In this document: in pieces, positions 16,959-26,280 of the stretch
Position numbering within the stretch: the first letter of the stretch is position 1
Layout: each line of letters begins with the position of its first letter
From: Aureibaculum marinum
GTDB taxonomy: Bacteria > Bacteroidota > Bacteroidia > Flavobacteriales > Flavobacteriaceae
DNA: 64,000 bases
Reading direction: 5' to 3'
Assembly: GCF_003813905.1 (NCBI RefSeq)
Contig: NZ_RPFJ01000040.1
Location: 1-64,000, forward strand
Made by a program: the position numbers and the translations under genes
Notes under the pieces: model-generated
Database searches by the model: none
What the model saw: the letters and a program-made list of their open reading frames with translations, nothing else
Told to the model about the DNA's origin: nothing

Positions 16959-17816
16959 ATGACCAAATTAAAAATTGCCATCCAAAAATCGGGCAGGTTA
17001 AATGAAGAATCATTAGAATTACTTAAAAATTGTGGTATTTCTATTGACAATGGTAAAGATCAATTAAAAGCTTTTGCTAGAAATTTTCCGTTAGAAGTTT
17101 TATACTTAAGAAATGGAGATATTCCACAATATTTACTTGATGGAGTGGTTGATGTTGCTATTTTAGGAGAAAATACATTGATAGAAAAAGGCGATACCTT
17201 ACCTATAATTGAAAAGTTAGGGTTTTCTAAATGTAAAGTATCCATAGCGGTACCAAAAGAGGTTGAGTACAAATCAATTGCTGATTTAGAAGGGAAGAGA
17301 ATAGCTACTTCTTATCCTAATACTGTAAATCAATTTTTAGAACAAAAAGGAATTAATTCAGATATTCATGTAATTAACGGATCTGTAGAAATTGCTCCAA
17401 ATATTGGTTTAGCAGATGCAATTGTAGATATTGTTTCTAGTGGAAGTACATTATTTAAAAATAATCTTAAAGAAGTAGAAGAGTTATTAAAAAGTGAAGC
17501 CGTGCTAACGGTATCTCCATCTTTGTCTGAAGAAAAGAAAATAATTTTAGATAAATTACAATTCAGAATTCAATCAGTTTTAAAAGCTAGAAATAATAAA
17601 TATGTATTATTAAATGCTCCTAATGAAAAAGTAAAAGATATTATAAAAATATTACCAGGAATGAAAAGTCCAACAGTATTACCCTTAGCAGAAGAAGGAT
17701 GGAGCTCTATACATACCGTTATTAATAAAGATAAGTTCTGGGAAGTTATAGATGAGCTTAAATCGAATGGAGCAGAAGGTATTTTGGTTTGCCCTATAGA
17801 AAAGATGGTCTTGTAA
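16959..17816 (+). CDS. hisG: ATP phosphoribosyltransferase (long form)
   Basis: 285 residues, the size of the long, HisZ-independent form. The type-1 periplasmic-binding-like catalytic lobes include KIAIQKSGRLNEESLELL at the start and the PRPP loop DIVSSGSTLFKNNL near residue 160. The C-terminal part (about 210-285) is the ACT-like regulatory domain that binds histidine (LPGMKSPTVLPL; WEVIDELKSNGAEGILVCPIEKM). It catalyses the first committed step of histidine synthesis. It is the first structural gene after the attenuator. Confidence 0.95.
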   Translation: MTKLKIAIQKSGRLNEESLELLKNCGISIDNGKDQLKAFARNFPLEVLYLRNGDIPQYLLDGVVDVAILGENTLIEKGDTLPIIEKLGFSKCKVSIAVPKEVEYKSIADLEGKRIATSYPNTVNQFLEQKGINSDIHVINGSVEIAPNIGLADAIVDIVSSGSTLFKNNLKEVEELLKSEAVLTVSPSLSEEKKIILDKLQFRIQSVLKARNNKYVLLNAPNEKVKDIIKILPGMKSPTVLPLAEEGWSSIHTVINKDKFWEVIDELKSNGAEGILVCPIEKMVL

Positions 17817-17893
17817 ATTTTTTTCTAAAAGAATATAAAATTAGTAACCTTTATAAAATAGATTAAACATTTATCCTTGAAATTAATCGTAAA

Positions 17894-19183
17894 ATGAATA
17901 AAATATACAATCCACATAAAAATGATTGGAAAACTATTTTGGCTAGACCTACTCAAACGGTTGAAGATATTGAAGCTACAGTACTCCAAATATTTAATGA
18001 AGTGAAAAGCAACGGGGATAGTGCCATTGAAAAATATACAAGTTTTTTTGATGGTACCATTATTAAAAATATGCAAGTTACTGAAGTTGAAATTTCAAAA
18101 ATTGATAATTCAATAGATTATGAGTTGAAACAAGCAATTCAGTTAGCAAAAAACAATATAGAAAAGTTTCATAGTGCACAAAAAACGCCAAAAATAGAGG
18201 TAGAAACTGCACAAGGAGTAAAATGTTGGCAAGAAAAAAGACCTATTCAAAAAGTTGGAATTTATATTCCTGGTGGTACAGCTCCTTTATTTTCAACGGT
18301 ATTAATGTTGGCTATACCTGCAAAGTTGGCTGGTTGCTCAGAAATTGTATTGTGTTCTCCACCTAATAAAGAAGGAAATATTCATCCAGCAATTTTATAT
18401 TCAGCAAAGCTATGTGGTGTTACTAAAATTTATAAAGTTGGAGGAATTCAAGCTATTGCAGGGATGACTTTTGGTACTGAGACAATTCCGCAGGTTTATA
18501 AAATATTTGGACCCGGAAACCAATTTGTTACAGTAGCTAAACAATTGGCAACAAAATATAATGTTGCTATTGATATGCCTGCAGGTCCTTCAGAGTTACT
18601 GGTGGTAGCAGATAATACTGCCAATGCCAGTTTTGTAGCTTCTGACTTGCTAAGTCAAGCAGAGCATGGTGCTGATAGTCAGGTAATTTTGGTTTCTACT
18701 TCAAAAAAGCAAATTGAAGCAGTAGAGCAGGAGCTAGACGTGCAACTTCATAAATTGGAGAGAAAAGCCATTGCCGAAAAAGCTATAGCTAATTCTAAAT
18801 TGATTTATGTTGAAAATGAACATATAGCATTAGATTTGATTAATGAATATGGTCCAGAACATTTTATTATATGTACTGAAAATGAGGATTTTTATGTTAA
18901 TGGTATTCAAAATGCAGGCTCTATATTTATAGGAAATTATACTCCTGAAAGTGCTGGCGATTATGCTTCGGGTACAAACCATACGTTACCTACAAATGGG
19001 TATGCCAAACAATATAGTGGTGTTAATTTAGATAGTTTCTTAAAAAGTATGACATTTCAAAAAGCAAGTAAAGAAGGGATAGCAACTATCGGTAATGCTA
19101 TTGAAATTATGGCTGAAGCTGAAGGGTTACAAGCTCATAAAAATGCTGTAACATTGCGATTAAATAGTTTAAAAGATGAATAA
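17894..19183 (+). CDS. hisD: Histidinol dehydrogenase
   Basis: 429 residues, full length. Family blocks are present in order: RPIQKVGIYIPGGTAPLFST, KVGGIQAIAGMTFGT, KIFGPGNQFVTVAKQL, DMPAGPSELLVVAD, LLSQAEHGADSQ (zinc and catalytic His), YGPEHFII (the catalytic Glu-His pair), NAGSIFIGNYTPES and GTNHTLPTNGYAK. It oxidises histidinol to histidine with NAD in two steps. It starts 77 bases after hisG and overlaps hisC by eight bases, so it is translationally coupled to it. Confidence 0.96.
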   Translation: MNKIYNPHKNDWKTILARPTQTVEDIEATVLQIFNEVKSNGDSAIEKYTSFFDGTIIKNMQVTEVEISKIDNSIDYELKQAIQLAKNNIEKFHSAQKTPKIEVETAQGVKCWQEKRPIQKVGIYIPGGTAPLFSTVLMLAIPAKLAGCSEIVLCSPPNKEGNIHPAILYSAKLCGVTKIYKVGGIQAIAGMTFGTETIPQVYKIFGPGNQFVTVAKQLATKYNVAIDMPAGPSELLVVADNTANASFVASDLLSQAEHGADSQVILVSTSKKQIEAVEQELDVQLHKLERKAIAEKAIANSKLIYVENEHIALDLINEYGPEHFIICTENEDFYVNGIQNAGSIFIGNYTPESAGDYASGTNHTLPTNGYAKQYSGVNLDSFLKSMTFQKASKEGIATIGNAIEIMAEAEGLQAHKNAVTLRLNSLKDE

Positions 19184-20219
19184 TTTTAATCTCGACAATT
19201 TAATACGTGATAACGTAAAACGGTTAAAACCATATTCATCTGCACGTGATGAATTTAAAGATTTTAATCAGGATATGGTTTTTTTGGATGCGAATGAAAA
19301 TCCTATTAATAATGGGGTTAATCGTTATCCAGATCCACAACAACTAACTGTTAAAAAAGTATTAGCTGAGCAAAAAGGTGTTTCAATTGAACAAATCTTG
19401 TTAGGTAATGGAAGTGATGAGGTTTTAGATTTACTTTATCGTGCTTTTTGTGAACCTAAAGTTGACAATGTAATTACATTACCTCCTACATATGGAATGT
19501 ATAATGTATTGGCAGCTATTAATACTATAGACAATAGAGAAGTGTTATTAACTGATAATTTTCAGCCTAATGTAGAGGCTATTTTAAAACATGTTGATAA
19601 ACGTACAAAACTTATATTTATTTGCTCTCCTAATAATCCTACAGGTAATGCTTTTAACAGTGAATTAATAGAACAAATTCTTAAAAACTTTGATGGATTG
19701 GTTGTTATTGACGAAGCGTATATCGATTTTTCTTCACAAGAAACTTGGTTGAATAAACTGAATACATATCCAAATTTGGTTGTTACACAAACCTTGTCTA
19801 AAGCATATGGTTTGGCAGGAATAAGACTAGGAATTTGTTATGCATCTGCAGAAATTATTGCAATTTTAAATAAAATTAAACCTCCTTATAATGTGAATGA
19901 ACTCACGCAGCAAAGAGCTTTAAAACGATTAGTTGATTTTAATATTGTAGAGAGTGAAATTAATACTATATTAATTCAAAAGAATGAATTACTTAAACAA
20001 TTACATCAAATAAAATTTGTAAAAGAAGTGTATCCCACAGACGGTAATTTTGTTTTGGTAAAAGTAGATGATGCTAATCATAGATATGCTCAATTATTAG
20101 AAAAGGGGATTGTGGTTAGAAACAGAACGAATCAACCCTTATGTGAACATTGTTTGCGATTTACCATAGGTTTACCACAAGAGAATGAAAAATTAATAAA
20201 AGCATTAAACGAATTGTAA
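19176..20219 (+). CDS. hisC: Histidinol-phosphate aminotransferase
   Basis: 347 residues, the normal length. A fold-type I PLP aminotransferase: [32 protein letters not shown], and the PLP-binding lysine in [14 protein letters not shown]. The C-terminal [14 protein letters not shown] carries the substrate-carboxylate Arg. It converts imidazole acetol phosphate to histidinol phosphate using glutamate. Its start lies inside the end of hisD and its stop is one base before the hisB ATG. Confidence 0.96.
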   Translation: MNNFNLDNLIRDNVKRLKPYSSARDEFKDFNQDMVFLDANENPINNGVNRYPDPQQLTVKKVLAEQKGVSIEQILLGNGSDEVLDLLYRAFCEPKVDNVITLPPTYGMYNVLAAINTIDNREVLLTDNFQPNVEAILKHVDKRTKLIFICSPNNPTGNAFNSELIEQILKNFDGLVVIDEAYIDFSSQETWLNKLNTYPNLVVTQTLSKAYGLAGIRLGICYASAEIIAILNKIKPPYNVNELTQQRALKRLVDFNIVESEINTILIQKNELLKQLHQIKFVKEVYPTDGNFVLVKVDDANHRYAQLLEKGIVVRNRTNQPLCEHCLRFTIGLPQENEKLIKALNEL

Positions 20220-20220
20220 A

Positions 20221-21414
20221 ATGGGTGAGAAAGATACAAATAACACAGAAAGTGTAACATCTTTATCAAAGCTAAAACTACCAACTAAAGTATTGTTTAT
20301 AGATCGTGATGGGACATTAATCAGAGAGCCAGCTGATGAACAAATTGATAGTTTTGAAAAGTTGGTGTTTTATCCTAAAGCATTAGCATATTTATCTAAA
20401 ATAGCTCAAGAATTAGATTATAAATTGGTAATGATTACTAATCAAGATGGATTAGGAACATCGATTTATCCTGAAGAAACTTTTTGGCCTGTACATAATT
20501 TTGTGATAAATACTTTTAAAAATGAAGGTGTACTATTTGATGAAGTTGTTATTGACAAAACGTTTGCTAAAGATAATGCACCTACACGTAAACCCAATAC
20601 AGGTTTGTTGACTAAGTATTTTTCTGAACAATATGATTTGAAAAATTCATTTGTAATCGGAGATCGTTTAACCGATGTTGAATTGGCTAAAAATTTAGGA
20701 TCAAAAGGAATTTTTATTAATGACAATACCAATTTAGGTACCGATGAAATTACTGTTAAACGTGATGAGTTAAATACATATATAGCTTTAGAAACAAATG
20801 ATTGGCAGCGTATTTATGAATTCTTAAAGTTAGAAAATCGCACAGCTGAAATTAAGAGAAAAACAAATGAAACAGATATTTTTATTAAACTAAATCTTGA
20901 TGGAACCGGAAAAAGTAAAATTAATACTGGTATTGCTTTTTTTGATCACATGTTAGATCAGATTTCTCGTCATGGGCAAATGGACTTAGAAATTAATGTA
21001 AAGGGCGATTTAGAAGTTGATGAACACCATACTATTGAAGATACAGGTATTGCCTTAGGTGAAGTGTTTAGTAAAGCTATTGGTAGTAAATTGGGCATAG
21101 AACGTTATGGTTTTTCTTTGCCAATGGACGATTGTTTAGCTCAGGTTAGTATAGATTTTGGTGGTAGAAATTGGTTGGTCTGGGATGCCGACTTTAAACG
21201 AGAAATGATTGGTAAAATGCCAACAGAAATGTTTTCTCATTTCTTCAAATCTTTTACTGATGGAGCCAAAGCTAATTTAAATGTGAAAGTTGAAGGTGAA
21301 AATGAACATCATAAAATTGAAGCCATTTTTAAAGCTTTTGCCAAAGCTATAAAAGCAGCCGTAAAACGTGATGTAGAAAAAATGATTTTACCTAGTACTA
21401 AAGGAATGTTATAA
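20221..21414 (+). CDS. hisB: Bifunctional histidinol-phosphatase / imidazoleglycerol-phosphate dehydratase
   Basis: 397 residues. The N-terminal HAD phosphatase has the DxD motif in [13 protein letters not shown] (about 25-37), [10 protein letters not shown] and [14 protein letters not shown]. The C-terminal dehydratase (about 205-397) has [13 protein letters not shown], the metal-binding [16 protein letters not shown] and [18 protein letters not shown]. It catalyses two non-adjacent steps of the pathway. The first 22 residues are a hydrophilic Ser/Thr/Asn/Lys-rich extension before the first strand (TKVLFID) that I would not expect in homologues. No ATG lies closer to the domain, only a possible TTG. 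Confidence 0.95.
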   Translation: MGEKDTNNTESVTSLSKLKLPTKVLFIDRDGTLIREPADEQIDSFEKLVFYPKALAYLSKIAQELDYKLVMITNQDGLGTSIYPEETFWPVHNFVINTFKNEGVLFDEVVIDKTFAKDNAPTRKPNTGLLTKYFSEQYDLKNSFVIGDRLTDVELAKNLGSKGIFINDNTNLGTDEITVKRDELNTYIALETNDWQRIYEFLKLENRTAEIKRKTNETDIFIKLNLDGTGKSKINTGIAFFDHMLDQISRHGQMDLEINVKGDLEVDEHHTIEDTGIALGEVFSKAIGSKLGIERYGFSLPMDDCLAQVSIDFGGRNWLVWDADFKREMIGKMPTEMFSHFFKSFTDGAKANLNVKVEGENEHHKIEAIFKAFAKAIKAAVKRDVEKMILPSTKGML

Positions 21415-21483
21415 ATATTAGTCATTCTAATTTTTCATAAAGAAAAATGTATAAAGTATAATATAAATAAAGATTTCACTTTA

Positions 21484-22128
21484 ATGTCAGATACACTAGC
21501 AAACACAAACAATTTAAAAAGCTCTGATAATAGAGAAAAAAAGGACATTTCTATTGTTATTATAGATTATGGTGCTGGAAACATACAAAGTATAAAATTT
21601 GCCATTCAACGATTAGGAGCTCAAGCACTACTAAGTAATGATGCAGAAATAATTAAAGCAGCAGATAAAGTAATCTTCCCTGGAGTTGGCGAGGCAAGTA
21701 GTGCTATGGAAAAATTGATAGCAACCGGCTTAGATAAAGTAATTCCTCAATTAAAACAACCCGTACTTGGTATTTGTTTAGGCATGCAGTTGATGTGTAA
21801 TTACAGTCAAGAAGGGCATACTAAAGGACTTGGTATTTTTGATGTTGATGTTCTAAAGTTTAGCAATAAGGTAAAAGTACCTCAAATAGGTTGGAATACA
21901 CTTACTAATTTAAAATCAGAATTATTTAGTGGAATAAAAAATGAAGAATATATGTATTTGGTGCATAGTTATTACGCTCCGCTATGTGATGATACTATTG
22001 CGATAACCAATTATGATATTGAATATTCGTCTGCCTTAAAAAAAGATAATTTTTATGGAGTGCAGTTTCATCCTGAAAAAAGTAGCACTGCAGGTGAGAT
22101 TTTATTAAAGAATTTTTTGGAATTATAA
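21484..22128 (+). CDS. hisH: Imidazole glycerol phosphate synthase, glutamine amidotransferase subunit
   Basis: 214 residues. A class I glutaminase: IIDYGAGNIQSIKFA, the nucleophile Cys in VLGICLGMQLM and the His-Glu pair in GVQFHPEKSS. It supplies ammonia to HisF to form the imidazole ring, but hisF is not in this window. The first 21 residues before the core strand are an extra polar extension, as in HisB. It lies 69 bases after hisB. Normally hisA, hisF and hisIE would follow; instead an unrelated DUF58 gene begins 132 bases later. Confidence 0.95.
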   Translation: MSDTLANTNNLKSSDNREKKDISIVIIDYGAGNIQSIKFAIQRLGAQALLSNDAEIIKAADKVIFPGVGEASSAMEKLIATGLDKVIPQLKQPVLGICLGMQLMCNYSQEGHTKGLGIFDVDVLKFSNKVKVPQIGWNTLTNLKSELFSGIKNEEYMYLVHSYYAPLCDDTIAITNYDIEYSSALKKDNFYGVQFHPEKSSTAGEILLKNFLEL

Positions 22129-22260
22129 CTGAAAACTGCTTTTAAAGAAACTTAAACCTTCTAAGATAAATTAAATTGTTCTGTTTTTTAATATGTAAAT
22201 TTTCACTAACAATTTAAAATCACTTATTTTAGCTAAATAATTTGGCAGACTAACGCTTAT

Positions 22261-23595
22261 ATGATTAACCTCTTTAAAAATCTTTACATTCACCAAGGCT
22301 TCTTTGTTTATATTAGCATTGTATCAGGTTTGTTTTTGGTATCTTATTGGGTAGAGATGGTATATCAAATAGCTTGGTTTTTACTTTTTACTTTGGCCGT
22401 TTTATTTTTAGTGGATATTATAATCTTATTTCGATTTAAAAATGGATTAAAAGCCAGACGTTTATTGCCAGAAAAATTCTCTAATTCAGACGAAAATCCC
22501 ATTCCTATTACCATTGAAAATAAATATCCTATAAAAATCTTTTTAAAAGTAATTGATGAGCTTCCTACGCAGTTTCAAAAAAGAGATTTTGAATATTTTA
22601 CTGAAATAAACGATAATGGATATCATAATTTTGAATATCGGGTACGGCCAGTAGAACGGGGTGAATATTATTTTGGAAATTTAAATTTATTTGTTTCATC
22701 GCCATTGCAAATAGTTGCCAGAAGATACCGTTTTAATGCCAAACAAATGGTGGCAGTATATCCCTCTTATATTCAAATGCGTAAATATGAATTTTTGGCA
22801 TTTAGTAATAGGTTAACTGAGTTTGGTCTTAAAAAGATTCGTAGAATTGGTCATACTATGGAATTTGAACAGATTAAAAATTATATTGCAGGTGATGATG
22901 TTAGAACTGTTAATTGGAAAGCTACTGCTAAAAGAGGGCAATTAATGGTCAACCAATATCAAGATGAAAAGTCACAACCTATCTATTCTATCATTGATAC
23001 AGGTAGAGTTATGAAAATGCCTTTTGAAGAGTTAAAACTATTAGATTATGCAATTAATTCTACATTGGCTTTCTCTAATATTGCATTATTAAAAAACGAT
23101 AAAGCAGGCATGCTTACTTTTTCTAAAAAGGTGGAAAAAATAGTTGCTGCCAGTAATAAACGTACTCATATTAACACCATTAATGAGGCATTGTATAATA
23201 TTGATACACAGTTCACTGATTCAGATTTTGGGTATTTATATGCAACTATTAAAAGAAAGATAAATCAACGTAGTTTAATAATTTTATATACCAATTTTGA
23301 GCATATTTCAGCCTTGCAGCGTCAATTACCTTATTTAAAAGCTATTTCTAGGCAACATTTATTGGTGACAGTATTTTTTGAAAATACAGAATTAGAAGAG
23401 TTAATTACAGAAAATGTAGAAGATTTGCAAAGTATTTATCATAAAACCATTGCTGAAAAATTTGCTTACGAAAAAAGGTTGATAGTTAAAGAACTAGAGA
23501 GTAAAGGAGTTCATGCAATTTTAACTAAACCTCAAAATTTATCAGTTAATGTGATTAATAAGTATTTAGAGTTTAAAGCCAAAGGACTTATCTAG
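22261..23595 (+). CDS. DUF58 domain protein, membrane anchored
   Basis: 444 residues. Two hydrophobic helices near the N-terminus (about 13-31 and 36-54) are followed by a beta-rich region. The DUF58 signature then appears at about 205-235 (MEFEQIKNYIAGDD, VNWKATAKRGQLMVNQYQ) and a VWA-like C-terminal part (IYSIIDTGRVM; LIILYTNFEH). DUF58 proteins usually sit beside a MoxR AAA ATPase and are thought to act with it in protein or metal-cofactor maturation. No moxR is adjacent here. It follows the his genes on the same strand but is unlikely to be functionally linked to them. Confidence 0.85.
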   Translation: MINLFKNLYIHQGFFVYISIVSGLFLVSYWVEMVYQIAWFLLFTLAVLFLVDIIILFRFKNGLKARRLLPEKFSNSDENPIPITIENKYPIKIFLKVIDELPTQFQKRDFEYFTEINDNGYHNFEYRVRPVERGEYYFGNLNLFVSSPLQIVARRYRFNAKQMVAVYPSYIQMRKYEFLAFSNRLTEFGLKKIRRIGHTMEFEQIKNYIAGDDVRTVNWKATAKRGQLMVNQYQDEKSQPIYSIIDTGRVMKMPFEELKLLDYAINSTLAFSNIALLKNDKAGMLTFSKKVEKIVAASNKRTHINTINEALYNIDTQFTDSDFGYLYATIKRKINQRSLIILYTNFEHISALQRQLPYLKAISRQHLLVTVFFENTELEELITENVEDLQSIYHKTIAEKFAYEKRLIVKELESKGVHAILTKPQNLSVNVINKYLEFKAKGLI

Positions 23596-23670
23596 ATTGT
23601 TTTTATTATGTGACGGGCACTTTTACAACTTTTATAGAAAGGTAAAATTAGTATCAAGTAAATTTTAGTA

Positions 23671-24672
23671 TTACGTAATCTCACTAAAGTTTTTTTTACC
23701 TAATACAAAATGCTGCCAAACAATACTTTTACACTGGTAGTAATTGTTCTTTTTATCAGTAATTCTTTTTCTTTTTTTAAGGTATTTTGGAATGTTATAA
23801 TAAAAATTAAAATGAGCTTTTAAAATGGCAAAACAATGCCTAGGGCGTAATTCAAACAAAAATTTAATTCCAGCAACACCATCCAATAATAATCGGATTA
23901 ATAATACAAAGAATAAATAATTGCTAGGTACATTTTTAAGTATAGAAAATAAACTATTTCTAAAATTTAAATAGGTTTTTCTAGGGTTAGCTTCATTCAG
24001 TGTAGCACCTCCAACATGGTATACTGTTGATTCGCCTACATATTTTATGTTGTATCCTTCATTTTTTATTCTCCAACACAAATCTATTTCTTCATAATGA
24101 GCAAAATAATCCTCATCAAAACCATCTAATTGATGAAAAATTTCTTTACGAATAAAAAAACACGCTCCAGAAGCCCAGAAAATATCGGTAGTATCATTGT
24201 ATTGAGCTGTGTCTTTTTCTAAATTAGAAAATAAACGTCCACGGCAATATGGATAACCATATAAATCAATAAAACCTCCAGCTGCACCAGCATATTCAAA
24301 TTTGGTTTTATCTTTAAAGTCTTTTATTTTAGGTTGAATAGCAACTGTATCTTTAGACGATTCAAATTCTGAAATAATAGGTTTTAACCAATTTTCAGTA
24401 ACTTCTATATCTGAATTTACTAATGCGTAAATATCCGCATCTATATGTTGTAAAGCATCATTATAACCTTTGGCATAGCCTCCATTAATACTGTTTTCTA
24501 TAATTTTTACAGAAGGAAAAGTTTCTTTTACAAATTTTACTGAGTCGTCAGGCGAGTTGTTATCTGCAACATAAATATCGGCATCATTACTACTATATTT
24601 TAGCATTGCTGGTAAAAACTGTTCTAATAGTTGTTTACCATTCCAATTTAATATGATTACGGCTACTTTCAA
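23671..24672 (-). CDS. Family 2 glycosyltransferase
   Basis: 333 residues with a GT-A fold: VAVIILNWNGKQLLEQFLPA at the start, VADNNSPDDSVKFV, the metal-binding region ALVNSDIEVTENWLKP, and FWASGACFFIRKEIF with DYFAHYEEIDLCWRIKNEGY, which holds the catalytic base region typical of rhamnosyltransferase-like GT2 enzymes. The C-terminal part (about 240-275) is hydrophobic and may contact the membrane. It probably adds a sugar to a cell-surface polysaccharide; donor and acceptor are unknown. It is monocistronic. Confidence 0.88.
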   Translation of the reverse strand: MKVAVIILNWNGKQLLEQFLPAMLKYSSNDADIYVADNNSPDDSVKFVKETFPSVKIIENSINGGYAKGYNDALQHIDADIYALVNSDIEVTENWLKPIISEFESSKDTVAIQPKIKDFKDKTKFEYAGAAGGFIDLYGYPYCRGRLFSNLEKDTAQYNDTTDIFWASGACFFIRKEIFHQLDGFDEDYFAHYEEIDLCWRIKNEGYNIKYVGESTVYHVGGATLNEANPRKTYLNFRNSLFSILKNVPSNYLFFVLLIRLLLDGVAGIKFLFELRPRHCFAILKAHFNFYYNIPKYLKKRKRITDKKNNYYQCKSIVWQHFVLGKKNFSEIT

Positions 24673-24761
24673 GGATTTTTTTTAAGTTGCAAACTTAACA
24701 ATTAATAATGATACTTATTATATAGAAAAGTGTAACTATATTTATTGATAAAAAGTAAAGG

Positions 24762-25208
24762 TTAACGAATGTAGTTTGGTAAATCTTCTAAAAAAATATA
24801 CTTTTCATTTTCTGTGTCCATTTTGCAGAAATAATGGTTTAATCCATTTGTAACCATTAAGTATTGAGCATTTAATTTTAAATTGTAACGAGCTATTTGA
24901 TCAAAAGTATCTTGTGTAATTTTTACTTTAGGGGCTTTGCATTCTACAATTAGTTCAGGCAAACCTTTAGTATTAAAAACCAATACATCAAATCTTTTTT
25001 TTAAAGAGTTAATTGTTAGCTGCTTTTCAACTGCTATAATTGATTTTGGATAGTTTTTATACGAAATTAAATAATGGATAATATGTTGTCTTACCCATTC
25101 TTCAGGGGTTAACACCACATATTTTTTTCTGATAATATCAAAAATTAATTGCTTATTTTCTTTACTTTTGACGTTTAGTTGGGTTTTGGGTAAATTCAAT
25201 ACAATCAT
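24762..25208 (-). CDS. Stand-alone HsdR-N-like PD-(D/E)xK domain protein
   Basis: 148 residues matching the type I restriction enzyme R-subunit N-terminal domain (HSDR_N_2) with no helicase attached. The nuclease core is visible: RFDVLVF supplies the Asp, LIVECKAP the ExK, and DQIARYN the downstream Gln/Tyr motif. No methylase or specificity gene is nearby, so it is not part of a local restriction system. It is divergent from holA with a 29-base gap, suggesting a shared control region and perhaps a DNA-repair or replication link. Activity is inferred from motifs only. Confidence 0.8.
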   Translation of the reverse strand: MIVLNLPKTQLNVKSKENKQLIFDIIRKKYVVLTPEEWVRQHIIHYLISYKNYPKSIIAVEKQLTINSLKKRFDVLVFNTKGLPELIVECKAPKVKITQDTFDQIARYNLKLNAQYLMVTNGLNHYFCKMDTENEKYIFLEDLPNYIR

Positions 25209-25237
25209 ACTACAAAAATGAACCTTTTTTCTTAGAA

Positions 25238-26242
25238 ATGAAACGCATCAATGAAATAGTTTCTGATATAAAATCGGGAAATATAAAACCTATTTATTTT
25301 TTAATGGGTGAGGAGCCCTATTATATTGATAAAATTTCTGATTATATAGAGCAAAACGTATTATCAGAAGAAGAAAAAGAATTTAATCAGGTTGTATTGT
25401 ATGGTAGAGATGTTACTATAGATGATATAGTGTCTAATGCCAAACGTTACCCAATGATGGCAGATAGGCAAGTGGTAATTGTTAAAGAAGCTCAAGATTT
25501 ATCGCGTACTATAGAAAATCTTTTGAGTTATGTTGAGAACCCGCAACCAACTACAGTTCTTGTAATTTGTTATAAATATAAACTATTAGACAAGCGTAAA
25601 AAACTTAGTAAGAGTATAAGTAAAAATGGATTGTTGTTTGAGAGTAAAAAACTTTATGATAATCAAGTAGGTGATTGGATTAGAAGAGTGTTGGCTGGTA
25701 AAGGATTTCAAATTGAACCAAAAGCTGCTATAATGTTGGTTGAGTTTTTAGGAACCGATCTTTCTAAGATTGCTAATGAGTTGGAAAAACTAATGAGTAT
25801 TTTGCCAAAAGAGAGTACCATAAGACCTGTTGATGTTGAAGTAAATATTGGGATAAGTAAAGATTTTAACAATTTTGAATTACAAAACGCTATTGGAGAA
25901 AAAAAGTTAGTCAAAGCAAATCAGATAATTAATTATTTTGCAGATAATCCTAAAAATAATTCATTGGTTCTTACCATTACATTATTAAATAAATATTTTA
26001 CCAAATTATTAATTTATCATGGGTTAACTAATAAGTCTAAAGGAAATGTAGTTAAAGCATTAGGTATTAGTGCTTATTTTTATGATGACTATGTAATTGC
26101 AGCTAGAAACTATCCAATGCGTAAAGTATCGCAAATTATTTCCTATTTACGCGATACTGATGTAAAGAGTAAAGGTGTAGGGGCAAATGCAGCTGACACT
26201 AGAGATCTTTTAAAAGAATTAATCTTTAAGATAATGCACTGA
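25238..26242 (+). CDS. holA: DNA polymerase III delta subunit
   Basis: 334 residues, normal for HolA. It has the delta-subunit start (IKPIYFLMGEEPYYIDKISDYIE), VVIVKEAQDLS and VLVICYKYKLLDKRKKLSK in the inactive AAA-like domain, then a lid and collar region (FLGTDLSKIANELEKL; FELQNAIGEKKLVKANQI). It opens the sliding clamp as part of the clamp loader. It reads divergently from the small nuclease-like gene and is otherwise isolated from other replication genes. Confidence 0.92.
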   Translation: MKRINEIVSDIKSGNIKPIYFLMGEEPYYIDKISDYIEQNVLSEEEKEFNQVVLYGRDVTIDDIVSNAKRYPMMADRQVVIVKEAQDLSRTIENLLSYVENPQPTTVLVICYKYKLLDKRKKLSKSISKNGLLFESKKLYDNQVGDWIRRVLAGKGFQIEPKAAIMLVEFLGTDLSKIANELEKLMSILPKESTIRPVDVEVNIGISKDFNNFELQNAIGEKKLVKANQIINYFADNPKNNSLVLTITLLNKYFTKLLIYHGLTNKSKGNVVKALGISAYFYDDYVIAARNYPMRKVSQIISYLRDTDVKSKGVGANAADTRDLLKELIFKIMH

Positions 26243-26280
26243 TATTACTTAAAATATATCCTTTTTACTTGCTAATTACA

